Source: Burkholderia latens | GTDB lineage: Bacteria; Pseudomonadota; Gammaproteobacteria; Burkholderiales; Burkholderiaceae | Assembly: GCF_001718795.1 (NCBI RefSeq) | Contig: NZ_CP013438.1 | Location: 186,001-250,000 of the forward strand | Length of the DNA stretch: 64,000 nucleotides | Reading direction: 5' to 3' | In this document: positions 63,441 through 64,000 of the stretch, one piece after another | How positions within the stretch are numbered: position 1 is the stretch's first letter | Layout of the letters: every line of letters begins with the position of its first letter | Translations under genes and position numbers: made by a program | Notes under the pieces: generated by a model | What the model was told of the DNA's origin: nothing | Database searches by the model: none | The model's input: only the letters and a program-made list of their open reading frames with translations

Positions 63441-63761
63441 TCAGCGCAGGATGTCCGTCGCCTTGTGCCGTTCGTCCACGCCGTCGATCAGGATCAGCGG
63501 GCCGCTCGCGTGCCGTGCGCGCAGCGGCTGGATTTGCCGGTATGCATCCGACTCGTACCACGCCCGTGCGCGAGCGAGATCGGGAAACGCGATCGCGATC
63601 AGGTCGCCGCGCCACACGCCTTCGCGTACGTCGGGCCGCGCGCCGTGAATGACGAAGCGGCCGCCGAACGGCGCGAGCGTGCCGTCGATGCGTTCGAGGT
63701 ATTCGACGATGTCGTCGCACATTTCAACGTCGTGCAGGTGGGCGATGGCGTAGGCGGTCAT
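63441..63761 (-). CDS. DUF1330-like small protein
   Basis: 106 aa from MTAYAIAHLHDVEMCDDIVE, with YLERIDGTLAPFGGRFVIHG and FPDLARARAWYESDAYRQI. This is the ferredoxin-like DUF1330 pattern seen in small proteins of unknown function near catabolic genes. GGAG precedes the ATG; an upstream extension lacks family character. Confidence 0.85.
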   Translation of the reverse strand: MTAYAIAHLHDVEMCDDIVEYLERIDGTLAPFGGRFVIHGARPDVREGVWRGDLIAIAFPDLARARAWYESDAYRQIQPLRARHASGPLILIDGVDERHKATDILR

Positions 63762-63937
63762 GGCGGGCTCCGGGTATCGATGCAATGTGTTGATCGGTGA
63801 AGCCATGATCGGTGCGCGGCCGGCGCGCGTCGATTACCTGCGACGTAAGCAAATTCATGTGGCCGGGCGCAATGCCGGCCGCTACCTTGCGGCGGCGATG
63901 ACGCGCATGCGCGACGCACGCCGAGCACGCGAAGCGC

Positions 63938-64000
63938 TCACGCGCGCTTGCGAACCGGCCGCGGCCGCGAACGTGGCGCAGGCGTCGGCACCGTATCGCC
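63938..64000 (-). CDS. Possible C-terminal tail of a gene entering from the right
   Basis: The last 20 codons before a TGA on the minus strand read GDTVPTPAPRSRPRPVRKRA, a Pro/Arg-rich tail plausible for a Burkholderia protein. A plus-strand frame from 63805 is also open to the window edge (MIGARPARVDYLRRKQIHVA...). Only one is likely real, and the window is too short to decide. Confidence 0.3.
   Translation of the reverse strand, partial: GDTVPTPAPRSRPRPVRKRA

Noticed and set aside
1..64000. tRNA or rRNA genes
   Set aside because: No cloverleaf or rRNA core sequence was recognised; integration of the island is by Tn7 targeting, not at a tRNA gene.

Overview
The window is high-GC proteobacterial DNA that reads as a Burkholderia chromosome; the species cannot be resolved from the sequence. 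The evidence is a VgrG/Tle3-type secretion pair, paired EvgS/BvgS-like kinases, a chaperone-usher fimbrial locus, and an Lrp / O6-alkylguanine transferase / uronate dehydrogenase neighbourhood next to glmS. The core chromosome occupies about 1-19917 and 56460-64000. Between these lies a 36.5 kb Tn7-like transposon (19918-56459), visibly lower in GC and more mixed in composition. It sits about 24 bp past the glmS stop codon, has matching TGT...ACA ends, and is flanked by a perfect 5-bp target duplication CAAAG.

Left chromosomal flank, 1-19917. A lipase-like type VI effector (cut by the window edge) lies downstream of vgrG. Two convergent hybrid sensor kinases of the EvgS/BvgS type follow; only one carries its own Hpt domain. 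Next is a NarL-type response regulator, then a pilin-chaperone-usher operon with a low-GC adhesin-like subunit on the opposite strand. A glutathione transferase diverges from an AraC-type regulator, and a secreted hypothetical protein ends the flank.

Transposon. The tns operon (34604 down to 26876, minus strand) has the order tnsC - tniQ - tniQ/tnsD - tnsA - tnsB. There is no tnsE, and the TnsC-like ATPase has lost its Walker A and Walker B residues. tnsB lies towards the end distal to glmS. A second, diverged tnsB 3' fragment sits inside that end (about 20181-20400), so the cargo between 20450 and 26558 is bracketed by two tnsB tails. That cargo is a large membrane protein opposite three small genes, one of them PD-(D/E)xK-like. 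On the glmS side of tnsC lie, in order: a tandem DUF6471 gene, two small hypotheticals, a double-domain H-NS protein, an IS2-group element (TSD AAGCG), an IS66 element (TSD AAACAAGC), an AbiJ-like nuclease, a HEPN-motif protein, a tight operon (small protein / PfkB-deoxyribosyltransferase fusion / QueC-like / HhH glycosylase) whose first gene is split by a second IS66 element (TSD ACTGCGAA), an ABC three-component system, and a repeat protein with a 58-aa partner.

The transposon therefore looks like a defence island carried on a Tn7-type vehicle. The best candidate for an undescribed system is the nucleotide-chemistry operon at 44868-50488.

Right chromosomal flank, 56460-64000. It holds glmS (the attachment gene), an Lrp/AsnC regulator, O6-alkylguanine transferase, and a uronate regulon: an ExuT-like transporter, a LacI repressor and uronate dehydrogenase, with two near-identical palindromic operators. 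A small DUF1330-like gene follows.
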